NCBI RefSeq assembly: GCF_014764505.1
Contig: NZ_JACXWX010000051.1
Location: 1 to 34,390 of the forward strand
DNA length: 34,390 bases
Origin: Phormidium tenue FACHB-886
GTDB lineage: Bacteria > Cyanobacteriota > Cyanobacteriia > Elainellales > Elainellaceae
Direction: 5' to 3'
Part shown: positions 1 through 9,770 of the stretch, in pieces
Position numbering within the stretch: position 1 is the stretch's first letter
Layout: every line of letters starts with the position of its first letter
Program-made: the position numbers and the translations under genes
Notes under the pieces: generated by a model
Told to the model about the DNA's origin: nothing
Database searches by the model: none
Seen by the model: only the letters and a program-made list of their open reading frames with translations

Positions 1-111
1 TGGTTTTACGATTGGGAAAGTGCGCCTCCACTCGATTTGAAGCGGGATCAGCAATTGATGCGTAAAATTGCGGCATCGATTCAGCAGCGTCAGGAAATTG
101 TGGAGAGTTAA
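1..111 (+). CDS. C-terminal end of an unrecognised gene (partial)
   Basis: The window opens inside a reading frame that runs 36 codons from base 1 to a TAA at 109-111. The residues are charged and helical in character (WFYDWESAPPLDLKRDQQLM, then RKIAASIQQRQEIVES), as expected for a real protein terminus rather than random sequence. The start and most of the gene lie outside the window, so no family can be named. It is read away from the MATE gene, which is transcribed toward it. An overlapping frame at 68-265 was not accepted as a gene. Confidence 0.4.
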   Translation, partial: WFYDWESAPPLDLKRDQQLMRKIAASIQQRQEIVES

Positions 112-319
112 TAGCACTGTGGAGCGTCGCGGCGGCATAACAACCCGGCTGGAGCAGACTGTTGGGAGCTTTGGTGGGGATATAAAAGTTACTTGCAGCC
201 GCTCAGCCGGAACGTTATGCTGTACAAGTGGAAAATGCTATGGGTATCCAGAGGATTACGGTTAACAGCCGGTAAAGCCATCGGTGGCGCGATCGCTCTA
301 GTTGTCGTCGCAAAAGAAA

Positions 320-1693
320 TTAGTTGAATTCCTCGCTTTTTCTGGAAATCAGCCTGCTAAAGCGCCAGAGGTAAACTGCGGCGGCTGTGATACTGCCAAG
401 ATAATAGCCCATCCACAACCCAGCACCTCCAAAGCCAAAGTAAAAGCCTAAAATATAGCCACTGACCAGCCCGATTCCAGCAAAGGATAGAACACCAAGC
501 ACCACGGGAGTTCGAGTGTCTTGCAATCCATATAGCGCCCCCAATGTTGTCTTCTGTACTCCATCAAAAACATGCCCGATCGCCACTACAATCAACATAG
601 GAGTCACCAGTTTTAACAGTGCTGCATTCTCAGGATTGCCAATATCAATATATAGCCCTACGACTTGTTGACGGAAGGTGAGCAGAGCAACTGCCACCAG
701 AGTTGTCGTACCAAGGGCAACAGTGATGCTGACGTAGCCTGCCCCTCTTGTTCGTTCCAGCTTTTGCTGTCCAAACCACTGACCGACACGAGCCGTTGCT
801 GCAAAGGACATACCTAATGGAATCATGAAAACGATGATTCCTGTTTGCAATGCGATTTGGTGGGCAGCCAAGACATCGGTTCCCAGAATGCCCATGAAAT
901 AGGTCATCACCAAGATCAGCCCATACTCAAAGGCGATCGAAACTCCAATTGGTGTACCGATTGTGACTAACTCTGACAATAACCGGAATTTAGGTTGATA
1001 CCAATTCTGGAATAGGTTGTAAATTCTTAGCTGCGGATGTTTGAGCAGGTAAATCAGCAATGCTAAGAACATGCCCCACCACGATGAAGTACTGGCTAAT
1101 GCTAAGCCTGCTAACTCCATGCGAGGAAAGCCAAATTTACCATAGCCCAAAACATAGTTGCCGAGGATGTTGAAGAGCGTTCCTCCAATTACAACCACTA
1201 CGATGGGACGAGCTTGCGACAGCCCAGACACCACTCCCCTGAGCATGGCAAACCCAACCGCCGGAAATAATCCCCACAGCATGACATTGAGATAGCTACT
1301 GGCTAGGGTAACGGTTTCAGGCGCTTGTCCTAATCGCAGCATTATGGTGTCTAGATGCGCGATGAGCCACATGGTTGCAATGGACAACCCGATCGTCAGC
1401 CATAATCCCTGTTGTGTCACCTGCTCAATCCGAGTTTTGCGTCCTGCGCCATAGGCTTCGGCAACCAGTGGACTGACTGCCATCGCCACACCGCCCAGAA
1501 CATTGAGAAACACTTGAAAGGTAAAGGAGGCTAATCCACCTGCGGCTAGGGCTTTCCATCCTAGATGCCCCATCATCACAGTATCAACGAATCCGGTAGC
1601 TGATTGAGCAATTTGGGCACTGACCAACGGGATTGCAAGGTGCAGAAACGCTTTGATTTCCGATCGAATGGGAGATACTGAAATTGAAGCCAT
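320..1693 (-). CDS. MATE-family multidrug/Na+ efflux transporter (NorM-like)
   Basis: This is a 457-residue integral membrane protein with about twelve hydrophobic segments in two similar halves, the usual MATE length and shape. The N-terminal half carries the family pattern of a first helix ending in FVDTVMMGHLG and a second with GGVAMAVSPLVAEAYGAG. The second half repeats it with AAHQIALQTGIIVFMIPLGMS. MATE proteins exchange Na+ or H+ for cationic drugs or metabolites at the inner membrane. The ATG at 1693 begins a short polar N-terminus immediately before helix 1. No neighbour suggests a particular substrate. The family call is firm and the substrate is unknown. Confidence 0.93.
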   Translation of the reverse strand: MASISVSPIRSEIKAFLHLAIPLVSAQIAQSATGFVDTVMMGHLGWKALAAGGLASFTFQVFLNVLGGVAMAVSPLVAEAYGAGRKTRIEQVTQQGLWLTIGLSIATMWLIAHLDTIMLRLGQAPETVTLASSYLNVMLWGLFPAVGFAMLRGVVSGLSQARPIVVVVIGGTLFNILGNYVLGYGKFGFPRMELAGLALASTSSWWGMFLALLIYLLKHPQLRIYNLFQNWYQPKFRLLSELVTIGTPIGVSIAFEYGLILVMTYFMGILGTDVLAAHQIALQTGIIVFMIPLGMSFAATARVGQWFGQQKLERTRGAGYVSITVALGTTTLVAVALLTFRQQVVGLYIDIGNPENAALLKLVTPMLIVVAIGHVFDGVQKTTLGALYGLQDTRTPVVLGVLSFAGIGLVSGYILGFYFGFGGAGLWMGYYLGSITAAAVYLWRFSRLISRKSEEFN

Positions 1694-1803
1694 GACTAAA
1701 GTTTCAAAAAAAGCACGACAAACTTGGCAACGATAGAGATATCACCGATGCGTTTAGAGCGATCTAGTTAAACTGTGGAAATGCTGACTAACTCAAGCCA
1801 AAG

Positions 1804-2070
1804 TTAAAAAATCCTTGATGCCGTTATAGATTTCTGGCAACTTTCCGATTTAAAAACTCGCTTTGTGGATGCAGGGTGTGCAATGAGTTCTGCCACAGGG
1901 CGAATGGGGCGATCAACAAATTCACCACCACAGTTTGGACAAGCCCTAAATAAAATTGTTTCAACACAGTGCTTACAGAAAGTACACTCAAATGAACAGA
2001 TCATTGCCTCTTCTGAATCTGGAGGAAGATCTCGATTACAACACTCGCAATTTGGGCGTAATTCCAGCAT
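1804..2070 (-). CDS. DUF1272 small zinc-ribbon protein
   Basis: This 88-residue protein is cysteine-rich: CECC near residue 8, then C25, C29, CKHC at 32-35 and CPNCGG at 45-50. The residues MLELRPNCECCNRDLPPDSE and the ending GGEFVDRPIRP match the DUF1272 family as I remember it, small proteins with two predicted zinc-binding knuckles and no established function. The C-terminal 30 residues beyond RPIRP are not part of the usual domain and look poorly conserved. The gene stands alone, 110 bases upstream of the MATE start and on the same strand. A role in nucleic-acid or protein binding is possible from the zinc ribbon, but nothing here shows it. Confidence 0.85.
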   Translation of the reverse strand: MLELRPNCECCNRDLPPDSEEAMICSFECTFCKHCVETILFRACPNCGGEFVDRPIRPVAELIAHPASTKRVFKSESCQKSITASRIF

Positions 2071-2139
2071 CTGAACTCATTCCTACGCTATAAAAAATCC
2101 ACTCACGCTCATTGAAAAGATACTTAGATATCAGTGACC

Positions 2140-3162
2140 TCACCATGCCTCTACAATAGGTGCAGGAGCTACATGAGTTGGAAAATAAGGCAACACCTTC
2201 TCGGCTAATTCAGCGATGACTTCACCGGCAGGACGGCGACCGTGTTGCACTCCAATCGCAGCGTGATTCACGCCTACGGACTGCCAACGCTTGAGCAAAT
2301 CAATTAATCCGTGTCGTCCAACTCGTGAAATTAATCCACCCCGAAGCGGTATGGGTTGTTCATCGGGATCTTCAGCCAAATCAATCCATTCATTTGTGGC
2401 ATGTGGTTTGAATATTTGATTGGGAATTAGCTTACGCCATCCCTCAATTTTCATACCCAGTTGAGCGGCTCCAGATAAATTCGATGTATTGCCTGGATAA
2501 GAAAGCCAGCCATCGCCATTGGCAGCAACCCACTCCATACTTTGACGGCTAGATCCTGTGATGAGCAGAGGAATGCTCCTAGTGAACGGCTTGGGTAATA
2601 GATCGCCACTGTTCAACTGACTGATTGGGGAATCAAGACTAGGAAAACTCTCTTGAAGATAACGACGAAATAGGCCGATCGCCTCTCGAAATCGTTCTGC
2701 ACGACTTTCGTAACGAATCCCATAGGCGGGAAATTCAATCGGACGATCGCCAGATGCAACACCTAACACCAATCGCCCATTGGAAAGCTGATCGATGGAA
2801 GCCGCAGCCTTAGCTAATTCGAGAGGATGGCGCAATGTGAAAATTGCACTACCAGCCGCCAATGCAATCGTTGTAGTGTGAGCCGCAAGATAACTGAGAT
2901 AGGTGAACGGATCAAAGACTTGCCCAACATCGCCAAAATTAGGATCATGAAGCGGCACATCGCGCACCCACACGGCTGCAAATCCTGCTTGTTCAGCCTG
3001 TTTAACCAGGGCAACTTGCCCTCGCATTGCCTCCATGCTGCCCTTGTATTGCCACAAGGGTAGAAATAGCCCTACCGTTAACTTTCCAGGTGCAAACATG
3101 CGGCAAAACCCAGGGTGATTGGCAAAGGCGATCATTTGGTGCGATTCAAGATTAGGAGTCAT
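2140..3162 (-). CDS. LLM-class flavin-dependent oxidoreductase (luciferase-like, BA3436-type)
   Basis: This is a 340-residue bacterial-luciferase-fold enzyme expected to use reduced FMN or F420-type flavin to oxidise a small organic substrate. Family landmarks are the N-terminal NHPGFCRMFAPGKLTVGLFLPL, the strand-helix AEQAGFAAVWVRDVPLHDP, the central GRLVLGVASGDRPIEFPAYG and the late ITGSSRQSMEWVAANGDGW. The N-terminal signature resembles the TIGR03571 (BA3436) subgroup. I chose the ATG at 3162 because GAGGGG stands 8 bases upstream. The frame is open to 3222 with other possible starts at 3186 and 3222. It is divergent from a MocR-type regulator, its likely controller through the sites at 3211-3250. 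The substrate is unknown. Confidence 0.85.
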   Translation of the reverse strand: MTPNLESHQMIAFANHPGFCRMFAPGKLTVGLFLPLWQYKGSMEAMRGQVALVKQAEQAGFAAVWVRDVPLHDPNFGDVGQVFDPFTYLSYLAAHTTTIALAAGSAIFTLRHPLELAKAAASIDQLSNGRLVLGVASGDRPIEFPAYGIRYESRAERFREAIGLFRRYLQESFPSLDSPISQLNSGDLLPKPFTRSIPLLITGSSRQSMEWVAANGDGWLSYPGNTSNLSGAAQLGMKIEGWRKLIPNQIFKPHATNEWIDLAEDPDEQPIPLRGGLISRVGRHGLIDLLKRWQSVGVNHAAIGVQHGRRPAGEVIAELAEKVLPYFPTHVAPAPIVEAW

Positions 3163-3210
3163 TGGTAGCCCCTCATGGTTGCTCATTCTTCTGCTAAGGT
3201 AATGAGTATT

Positions 3211-3250
3211 CTGGTATGACACAAGTACCAGCTTTAAAGTTCTATACCAG
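3211..3250. promoter_or_regulatory. Putative MocR operator: three ATACCAG-type half-sites
   Basis: The divergent intergenic region holds CTGGTAT at 3211-3217, GTACCAG at 3225-3231 and ATACCAG at 3244-3250. The last two form a direct repeat 19 bases apart start-to-start, and the first is the exact reverse complement of the third. GabR, a MocR regulator of Bacillus, is known to bind direct ATACCA repeats, so the word itself fits a MocR site. The assignment is by position and motif only. Confidence 0.5.
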
Positions 3251-3270
3251 ACCAGTTGAGCAAACTCACC

Positions 3271-4737
3271 ATGGATCTTGCATTAAAGCTGGAAACCACT
3301 TCGACCATTCCCTTGCATCGGCAGCTTTACGACGAATTGCGGCAGGCGATTCTGTCTGGTCGCTTAACATCTGGGCAACGGATGCCTTCGACTCGCGCCT
3401 TGGCAGAGACATTGGGCATCTCCCGCGCCACCGTGTTGTTCAGCTACGAGCAATTGCTCAGTGAAGGCTATCTCAATACCGTGCCTGCCTCCGGAACCTT
3501 TGTTGCCTGTCAATTGCCCGATGAACTGTTGCAATTAGCAACCGCTCCCTCCATTTCACCCCCATCCTCGCCCTGCATTGAATTATCGACCTATGGGGCA
3601 ACTCTGGCAAGGGTGGAATTGCCACCTGCACCAGGACAAAAACCCCTAATCAATTTCGGTTGCTATGGTAGACCCGCCTTTGAAGAGTTTCCCATCCATC
3701 TCTGGCGACGATTGTTGTCTCGTGCCTGTCGCCTCAGCAGCACCATTCTCGATTACCCGGCTGACCCACTGGGGTATCAACCGTTGCGAGAGGCGATCGC
3801 CCGTTATCTCAGGCAGTCCCGTGCAGTCCGGTGTGAACCGGATCAAGTGATAATCGTCAACGGCTCTCAGCAAGCCCTAGATCTGGTCGCTCGGTTGTTT
3901 TTGAATCAGGGCGATCGGGTGGTGATGGAAGACCCTGGCTATTTTGAGGCACGATACATCTTCCAGGCACAAGGGGCGGAGGTGTTACCAATTCCGGTGG
4001 ATTCTACAGGCTTGAACGTAGAACAGATCTCAACCCTGACCACGCCTATGAAGTTAGTATACGTCACCCCCTCTCATCAGTTTCCTACTGGGGTTGTGTT
4101 GTCGTTGCCCAGACGATTGGCACTGCTAGCTTGGGCACAACAAACGGGGATAATCATTCTTGAAGATGACTACGATAGCGAGTTTCGCTATGACGAACGC
4201 CCCATTCCAGCACTGCAAGGTTTAACCAATAGTGATTCCGTGATTTACATTGGCACGTTTTCGAAGATTCTATTTCCCTCCTTGCGAATGGGATATTTGG
4301 TTGTACCGCAGCAACTTGTTTCAGTAGTGGCGCGTGCTAAATGGTTGGTCGATCGCCAATCTCCCCTACTAGAGCAACATGCGTTAACCGATTTCATCAA
4401 CGAAGGACACTTAGACAGCCACATTCGACGAATGCGAGTTCTATATGCTAAACGTCGGAAAACACTTGTACAAGCATTAACTCAATACATAGGGAATCAA
4501 GTCACGATTATCGGTGAGAATGCTGGCATGAATGCGATGGTGCAATTTCATACCCATTTGAGTGATGAAGAGATGATCGATCGAGCAGAACAACAAGGAG
4601 TGGAGTTGATTAGTGCTTGTTCCTGCTACATGAATGTAGAGGACGGTAAGGGCATGTTTCTGCTGGGATGTACTGCCCTCAGTTCAGAGATGATTCAGGA
4701 AGGAGTATCGCGATTAGCTCAAATCCTCAAGACATAA
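3271..4737 (+). CDS. MocR-type (GntR-HTH plus aminotransferase-fold) transcriptional regulator
   Basis: The 488-residue protein joins an N-terminal winged helix-turn-helix of GntR type (about residues 8-75, with IPLHRQLYDELRQAILSGRL, then TRALAETLGISRATVLFSYE) to a class-I aminotransferase-like domain (about 115-485). The PLP-binding lysine is the K in YIGTFSKILFPSLRMGY, and the EDDYDSEFRY motif is also typical of MocR proteins. Members sense PLP adducts or amino compounds and act as activators or repressors; GabR and PdxR are the studied examples. The ATG at 3271 starts just before the HTH; a TTG at 3256 is an in-frame alternative. It is divergent from the luciferase-like oxidoreductase. No pdx or gab genes adjoin it, so its effector is open. 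Confidence 0.88.
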   Translation: MDLALKLETTSTIPLHRQLYDELRQAILSGRLTSGQRMPSTRALAETLGISRATVLFSYEQLLSEGYLNTVPASGTFVACQLPDELLQLATAPSISPPSSPCIELSTYGATLARVELPPAPGQKPLINFGCYGRPAFEEFPIHLWRRLLSRACRLSSTILDYPADPLGYQPLREAIARYLRQSRAVRCEPDQVIIVNGSQQALDLVARLFLNQGDRVVMEDPGYFEARYIFQAQGAEVLPIPVDSTGLNVEQISTLTTPMKLVYVTPSHQFPTGVVLSLPRRLALLAWAQQTGIIILEDDYDSEFRYDERPIPALQGLTNSDSVIYIGTFSKILFPSLRMGYLVVPQQLVSVVARAKWLVDRQSPLLEQHALTDFINEGHLDSHIRRMRVLYAKRRKTLVQALTQYIGNQVTIIGENAGMNAMVQFHTHLSDEEMIDRAEQQGVELISACSCYMNVEDGKGMFLLGCTALSSEMIQEGVSRLAQILKT

Positions 4738-4985
4738 GTTATCGTTCCATGATTAAGTAAACAAATGCTCTATTTAGATATGTCGATCTGAAATTACCAA
4801 ACTCATAGCTTTTCCCTCCAAATCTTAAATTTTTTACATAGATCGTAGTAGCCAAAGTAAGACAGGTTAGGTTGTTAACATATTCAACTTACAGTGGTAT
4901 GGCATAACATATTCCCTGAGCCGGACTGGGTCAAGAGTTAATCTGGAATTGCTAGTTGAGCAACCAAGGGAGAACCTTTCTTCTT

Positions 4986-5967
4986 CGAAACTGTCAGAAC
5001 TGGGTACTCGGCTTGAGGGCAGCAGCCCCGACTTGATAGACTGCTACTGCCCCCAATCTCTGCTCCATGAAGGCTCCATGAACTGCCCTGATTGTTACTC
5101 AGCCCATACCACTCGCCTGCAACGCACGACGAAGCTGAGTTATGCCATGTTTCGCTGCAGGGATTGTCATCGCACCTTCAACGAACGGACTGGCACACCC
5201 TTCAACTTTATCGAGGTGCCCACCGATACTGTGTTCCAAGTCCTGCTGTGCCGGTTGCGCTACAAGCTGAGCTTTCGAGATATTGCCGAATTCTTCCTGC
5301 TGCGAGGGTTCGAGTTCACCCATGAAACCGTGCGAGATTGGGAAGAACGCTTTGCTCCGATATTTGCCCAGCAGTTAAGAGCCAAACGCCAAGGAAAGGT
5401 GGGCAAGACTGGTTTGTGGACGAAACGTACATTCGAGTCGGCGGTCGGTGGTGTTACTTGTATCGAGGCATCGATGAATACGGAGATTGAGCCGATGTGA
5501 GGTTAAGCGAGAAGCGAGACATGGAAGCGGCTAAAGCGTTTTTTGCTCAAGCGTATGAGGTGGCAGAACAATCACCACAACGAGTAGCGACCGCTGGACA
5601 CAGGAGCTATCCCTGAGCTATAGCAGAAGAACTAGGAGAAGCGGTTGAACATGAGGTCAGGGATTGCAGAAGGAACCCGATTGAGCATAGCCATTGAGGG
5701 ATCAAGCAACGGTATTATCCAATGTTAGGATTTGGAGCGTTTGGATCAGCGCGGCGATTTTGTCAAGCATATGATGAGGTAAGCAACTTTATGAGACCCC
5801 AGCGCTATACGACAGAAGTAGTGTCTCTAGCTAAAAGAAGAGAACGATTTACAGAACGAGTCAGTGAACTACAAGTGATCTTCCAAACTGCTTAACAAAG
5901 AAAAAGGAAGGGAAGATATGTTTATGAAAAATAGAAAAGATTTGAATACTCAGTTCTGACAATTTTG
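4986..5967 (+). mobile_element. IS6-family insertion sequence, copy 1 (inactive)
   Basis: A 24-base imperfect terminal inverted repeat is visible: 4986-5009 against the complement of 5944-5967, matching at 20 of 24 positions around the core TGTCAGAACTG. The outer limits may be one to three bases shorter. Between the ends lies one degenerate transposase of IS6 (IS240-type DDE) family with an N-terminal zinc ribbon. I found no clear target-site duplication. A related copy in the same orientation lies at about 28.9 kb, so the two bracket the catabolic island. Confidence 0.75.
5078..5895 (+). pseudogene. IS6-family transposase, frameshifted and with several stops
   Basis: Reading from ATG 5078 gives a zinc ribbon (CPDC, then CRDC), the helix-rich IS6 N-terminus FQVLLCRLRYKLSFRDIAEF and the FTHETVRDWEERF block. 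Compared with the copy at 28.9 kb, one base is missing in the stretch GGCAAGACTGG near 5401-5411, which throws the frame just before the catalytic WFVDETYIRV segment. In the shifted frame, stops interrupt the DDE domain at about 5488, in the segment matching YPRAIKEGL, and in the segment matching EQSHRGIK. The frame ends at TAA 5893-5895. No functional transposase can be made from this copy alone. Confidence 0.85.
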
Positions 5968-6036
5968 ACATCACCTAATGCTCCTTGTCAGGTTGTGATG
6001 GAATATATATGCTTAGATTTTTAGCATATGCAGGCT

Positions 6037-8775
6037 CTAAGCTTGCAGTTTAAGGCTCTCCCAGACTCTTTCTGGCGTCATGGGAAGTTGGGTGAGACGA
6101 ACCCCCGTAGCTTGAGCGACAGCGTTGGCGATCGCGGGTGCCATGCAATTCGTGGTAATTTCTCCAACCCCCTTAGCGCCAAAAGGACCATGAGGATCAG
6201 TTGATTCAATCAACAGTGTATCCATTGGAGGAACATCTTCTGCAATTGGAATTCTGTAGGTCCGTAAAGAGGGATTGCAAAGCTGTCCTTGTTCATCCCA
6301 TATCAATTCCTCAGATAGAGCATATCCCAGCCCCATGACTGTGCCTCCCGTAATTTGTCCATGACAAATCCTGGGATTGATAGCAGTGCCCAAATCAAGA
6401 GCGTGTACTGAACGGAGAACTTTAATTTTCCCCGTTTCTGTGTCAACCTCAATTTCAACGCCCTGAACAGCAAAGGTCATGGAGCTTTGATCTGCTGCAT
6501 ATTCAACCTCGGCAACTAAATTCTGTTGTGCAACAATTTGAGCGAGTGATTGAAGCGAAATTTCTTGCTCGGAGGCTTGCAGGGATGCTCCAGTCAAGGT
6601 GATATGGTCTGGCTGAATTCCCCAAAGTTTTCCGCTGGCTTCCAATAATTGCGATCGCAGTTGCTGAGCTGCTAACTTCACTGCTTGTCCAGAGATGTAA
6701 ATGGTGCCAGATGCATAGACTCCCGAATCAAACGGTGTTTGCAAGGTATCGCCTGAAATTAAATCAATTTCTGTCACAGTTGTATTGAGAACTTGAGCTG
6801 CAATTTGTCGTAAGGTTGTCTCTGAGCCAGTTCCAATATCTACAGCGCCTGTCCTCAGTTCGTAACGTCCGTTCTCACTGAGAGAGAGTTTGACGCGCGC
6901 AATATGGATTTTAGAGATTCCACTCCCCTGCATTGATATTGCAAATCCAATCCCTCGTCGCACATGCTGATCATGATTCGAAGTGTTGTTTAAAGGGCTG
7001 TCAAATGCCTGTAGGATCTGATTAATGCAATCTTGAACTTTATAGCTACCGGTCAGATGAAATTTATGTTCACCTCTCCCAATAGTGATCACTTCTTCAG
7101 GACGAATAATATTCTGCAACCGTAACGTGAGTGGGTTGAGATGGAGCTTTCTTGCAATTTCATCTATCTGCGACTCTACAGCAAATGTTCCTTGTGTAAC
7201 CCCATATCCTCGAAAGGCCCCAGCAGGGACTGTATTGGTATAAACCGACTGCCCCATGAATCGTTGATGGGGACACCGATAGAGTCCTAGCGGAAATTGT
7301 CCACACAGGTACACTACGCCTTCACTGTGATTGCCGTAAGCTCCAGTGTTTGCAATGACCTGCATATCCTGTGCAACCAATGTGCCATCTGCCTTAACCC
7401 CAGTTTTGAGGTGAATGGTCATGGCATGACGGGTATTGGTGGCCGTGAATTCTTCGGTGCGGGTCAATTCCCATTGCACCGGTCGTCCGGTTTGCAAGGT
7501 TGCCCAGGCACAGAGATCTTCACTCAGAATTTCCTGTTTATTGCCAAATCCACCCCCAATTTTTGCCTTGAAGACACGGATCTGCCTGGGGTCCATGCTG
7601 AAAAGCCTTGATAGAACGCGCTGGCAATGGAAGGGCACCTGGGTGCTGGAGCGAATGACGAGGGTGCCATCGGGTTCAAGCCAGCTGATACTGGTATGCG
7701 GTTCTAGATGGATGTGCTGAACGGGTGGGAGGTGATAGGTCTTTTCCAAAATGAAATCAGCTTCAGCGAAACCCTGTTCAATATCCCCGTGTTCCATCAC
7801 AACTTGACATGCAATATTCCGCTGTCGGTCATAAATCTGGTACGATTCTGGCTCATCATGAATGATTTCGTCGAAGCTGGTCATTGCGGTGAGGGCATCC
7901 GTCACATGGGGCAGAACCTCATACTCAACCTCAATGAGTTGACAGGCTTGCTCTGCGATCGCCACCGATTCTGCAACGACCGCCGCTACGCGGTCGCCCA
8001 CAAACCTGACCTTGTAGTCTAACAAATAGTGATCATGCGGGTCTGGGACTGGATCAGCAAGCCCTGATGTACTGTAAGCGTAACGGGGAACCTCGTTGTA
8101 GGTAAGAACCAGGTGGACACCTGGCAGTGCTTTTGCCTTATCTGGATTGATGCGACGGATACGAGCATGGGCATAGGGCGATCGCAACACCTTCAAATGC
8201 AATAATCCAGGCGGCGACCAATCCGCTGTGTAGGCAGGGGTTCCCGTGACAATGGTGGTTCCGTCCTGTTTGGGAATATTCTGTCCAACACTGCCTTGAA
8301 TCGTTTCCTCCATTGCTTCACCGTGGGATGGTTCAGAGGTGGCAAGAATACTCTCAACAATTGCCTGATACCCTGTGCAGCGGCATAAATTACCTCTGAG
8401 TGCAGACCGAATTTCCGGTTCGGATTCAGCCTTTAACTGGGCTGCACTCATAATCATGCCCGGTGTGCAAAAGCCACATTGAAACCCCTGCTTCTCTAGA
8501 AATGCTTGCTGTATTTTAGTCAGAGAATTAGTTTGGGTTAGCCCTTCAATCGTTGTAACGTGATGTCCGGAGACTTGTACGGCTGGATAGATACAGCTGT
8601 GGATCGGGACATCATCCACCCAAACAGTGCAGCTTCCGCAGTCGCCAGATTCACAAACGCGACGCACACCTACCCAACCTAGATGACGCAGTAGGCTGAG
8701 CAGGCTAGTTCCGGCAGAACAGGTTTCAGTGTAGCTTTGTTGATTGATCTGGAAAGACAGAAGCTGTTGTTGCAT
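6037..8775 (-). CDS. XdhD-like fused iron-sulphur / molybdopterin dehydrogenase (xanthine dehydrogenase family)
   Basis: The 912-residue enzyme fuses two subunits of the molybdenum hydroxylase family. Residues 1-160 bind two [2Fe-2S] clusters: C41, C46, C49, C61 for the plant-type cluster and C100, C103, C131, C133 for the helical one. Residues about 175-905 form the molybdopterin domain, with GGGFGNKQE, the arginine motif GAFRGYG and the catalytic-glutamate motif GAKGVGE near the C-terminus. E. coli XdhD has the same FeS-Mo order and similar length, with separate FAD (YgfM) and maturation (MocA) proteins; both counterparts occur here at 25.5-27.0 kb. The position equivalent to bovine Glu802 appears to be Gln, so a purine substrate is plausible but not certain. 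I took ATG 8775; a TTG at 8787 is possible. It is the last gene leftward, 172 bases after gntR. Confidence 0.9.
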   Translation of the reverse strand: MQQQLLSFQINQQSYTETCSAGTSLLSLLRHLGWVGVRRVCESGDCGSCTVWVDDVPIHSCIYPAVQVSGHHVTTIEGLTQTNSLTKIQQAFLEKQGFQCGFCTPGMIMSAAQLKAESEPEIRSALRGNLCRCTGYQAIVESILATSEPSHGEAMEETIQGSVGQNIPKQDGTTIVTGTPAYTADWSPPGLLHLKVLRSPYAHARIRRINPDKAKALPGVHLVLTYNEVPRYAYSTSGLADPVPDPHDHYLLDYKVRFVGDRVAAVVAESVAIAEQACQLIEVEYEVLPHVTDALTAMTSFDEIIHDEPESYQIYDRQRNIACQVVMEHGDIEQGFAEADFILEKTYHLPPVQHIHLEPHTSISWLEPDGTLVIRSSTQVPFHCQRVLSRLFSMDPRQIRVFKAKIGGGFGNKQEILSEDLCAWATLQTGRPVQWELTRTEEFTATNTRHAMTIHLKTGVKADGTLVAQDMQVIANTGAYGNHSEGVVYLCGQFPLGLYRCPHQRFMGQSVYTNTVPAGAFRGYGVTQGTFAVESQIDEIARKLHLNPLTLRLQNIIRPEEVITIGRGEHKFHLTGSYKVQDCINQILQAFDSPLNNTSNHDQHVRRGIGFAISMQGSGISKIHIARVKLSLSENGRYELRTGAVDIGTGSETTLRQIAAQVLNTTVTEIDLISGDTLQTPFDSGVYASGTIYISGQAVKLAAQQLRSQLLEASGKLWGIQPDHITLTGASLQASEQEISLQSLAQIVAQQNLVAEVEYAADQSSMTFAVQGVEIEVDTETGKIKVLRSVHALDLGTAINPRICHGQITGGTVMGLGYALSEELIWDEQGQLCNPSLRTYRIPIAEDVPPMDTLLIESTDPHGPFGAKGVGEITTNCMAPAIANAVAQATGVRLTQLPMTPERVWESLKLQA

Positions 8776-8947
8776 CTTGAGTCCCAATTTAAGAAGGTAC
8801 TGGTAAAAATGTCTTTCCTGCCTTTGCTACCTTTCCTCCAGGTGGATATAGTTGAGCTTAGGCAATTCAAGCGGGTATATGTAAACTCTGTAAATTGAAT
8901 TGAGTTTAGTCTCAGAAACTGCTTTTAAGGCCTATGGAGAGTGTGCC

Positions 8948-9676
8948 CTAGTCTTGAGCGAATCGAAACCAATCCGGAAGTTGGGTTGTATCTTTCATGT
9001 AAATTTGAGCGATTCCTTCTTTGATGACTTCTTCGAGCTGGCTGTATAGACGATTAATATGTGCTTGCATCAATTGGCTGCAGGTATCTCCATCTCGTTT
9101 TGTTAATGCCTCTAGGATTGCTTTATGTTCGTCACCGGTGGCATTTCGGCGGGAATTCTTTCCCATAAAGGTATAGCGAACGTAATATAGACGATTGTTG
9201 ATGTTTTTAAGGATTAGCAGGAGCTCTTCGTTGCCCGAGAGTTCAGCAATTCTTTCGTGAAAGGACTGATCAAACTGAACCAGTTCTTCAGAGGTGCACT
9301 GGGATAACTTCTTGCGGGCTTTTTCCCAGAATTTTGTCAGATCTGCAATGTCGCGATCGCTGGCCCGTTCAGCAGCCAGTTTGACGCTGATCATTTCGAT
9401 ACCACATCGAACTTCATAAAGGCTAAAGATCGTTTTCATATCCAGCGGACGACAGGAAAATCCATAGTTGGGGACAAATTGCAATAATCCTTCGGCGACT
9501 AAGCGATTCAGGACCTCCCGTAGAGGCGTGCGGCTTACCCCCAGACGCTCTGCCAGATCTACTTCATTCAAGCGTTCATCGGGGCGAAACTGATAGGTCA
9601 TGACCATTTTTTTGAGCTGGTCGTAGATTCGATTAACGCTACTTGATCTACGCGACTTGCGCTCATTCGTAACCAT
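8948..9676 (-). CDS. GntR-family transcriptional regulator with FCD domain
   Basis: This 242-residue regulator has an N-terminal winged helix (about 12-80: IYDQLKKMVMTYQFRPDERL, LAERLGVSRTPLREVLNRLV) followed by an all-helical FCD ligand domain (about 85-220). The FCD histidines and acid expected to hold a metal or carboxylate ligand are visible in FDQSFHERIAEL, in EHKAIL and in MQAHINRLY. FCD regulators usually repress catabolic operons until a pathway acid binds. The gene sits between the permease and dehydrogenase genes. A perfect TTGTATACAA lies 46 bases upstream of its ATG, and related sites lie at the other island promoters, so it is the best candidate for the island's regulator and probably controls itself. 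Confidence 0.92.
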   Translation of the reverse strand: MVTNERKSRRSSSVNRIYDQLKKMVMTYQFRPDERLNEVDLAERLGVSRTPLREVLNRLVAEGLLQFVPNYGFSCRPLDMKTIFSLYEVRCGIEMISVKLAAERASDRDIADLTKFWEKARKKLSQCTSEELVQFDQSFHERIAELSGNEELLLILKNINNRLYYVRYTFMGKNSRRNATGDEHKAILEALTKRDGDTCSQLMQAHINRLYSQLEEVIKEGIAQIYMKDTTQLPDWFRFAQD

Positions 9677-9721
9677 CGTTTTTAGCCCAGATATACTTAC
9701 ACACCAATGTCCGCTACACTA

Positions 9722-9731
9722 TTGTATACAA
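9722..9731. promoter_or_regulatory. Putative GntR operator TTGTATACAA (autoregulation site)
   Basis: The sequence is a perfect 10-base palindrome in the short gap between the upstream permease gene and gntR. FCD-type GntR proteins bind such palindromes; the Agrobacterium regulator Atu1419 is recalled to use ATGTATACAT. The core TGTATACA recurs twice in the central regulatory region, and TGTACACA precedes the second Rieske gene. Confidence 0.65.
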
Positions 9732-9770
9732 CTATGCAGATACCAGGTCATACAGCTAGTCAATCCTCTT

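Noticed and set aside
68-265. 65-codon frame overlapping the first gene's end
   Set aside because: It begins inside the partial gene in another frame, is cysteine- and arginine-rich without pattern, and has no ribosome site.
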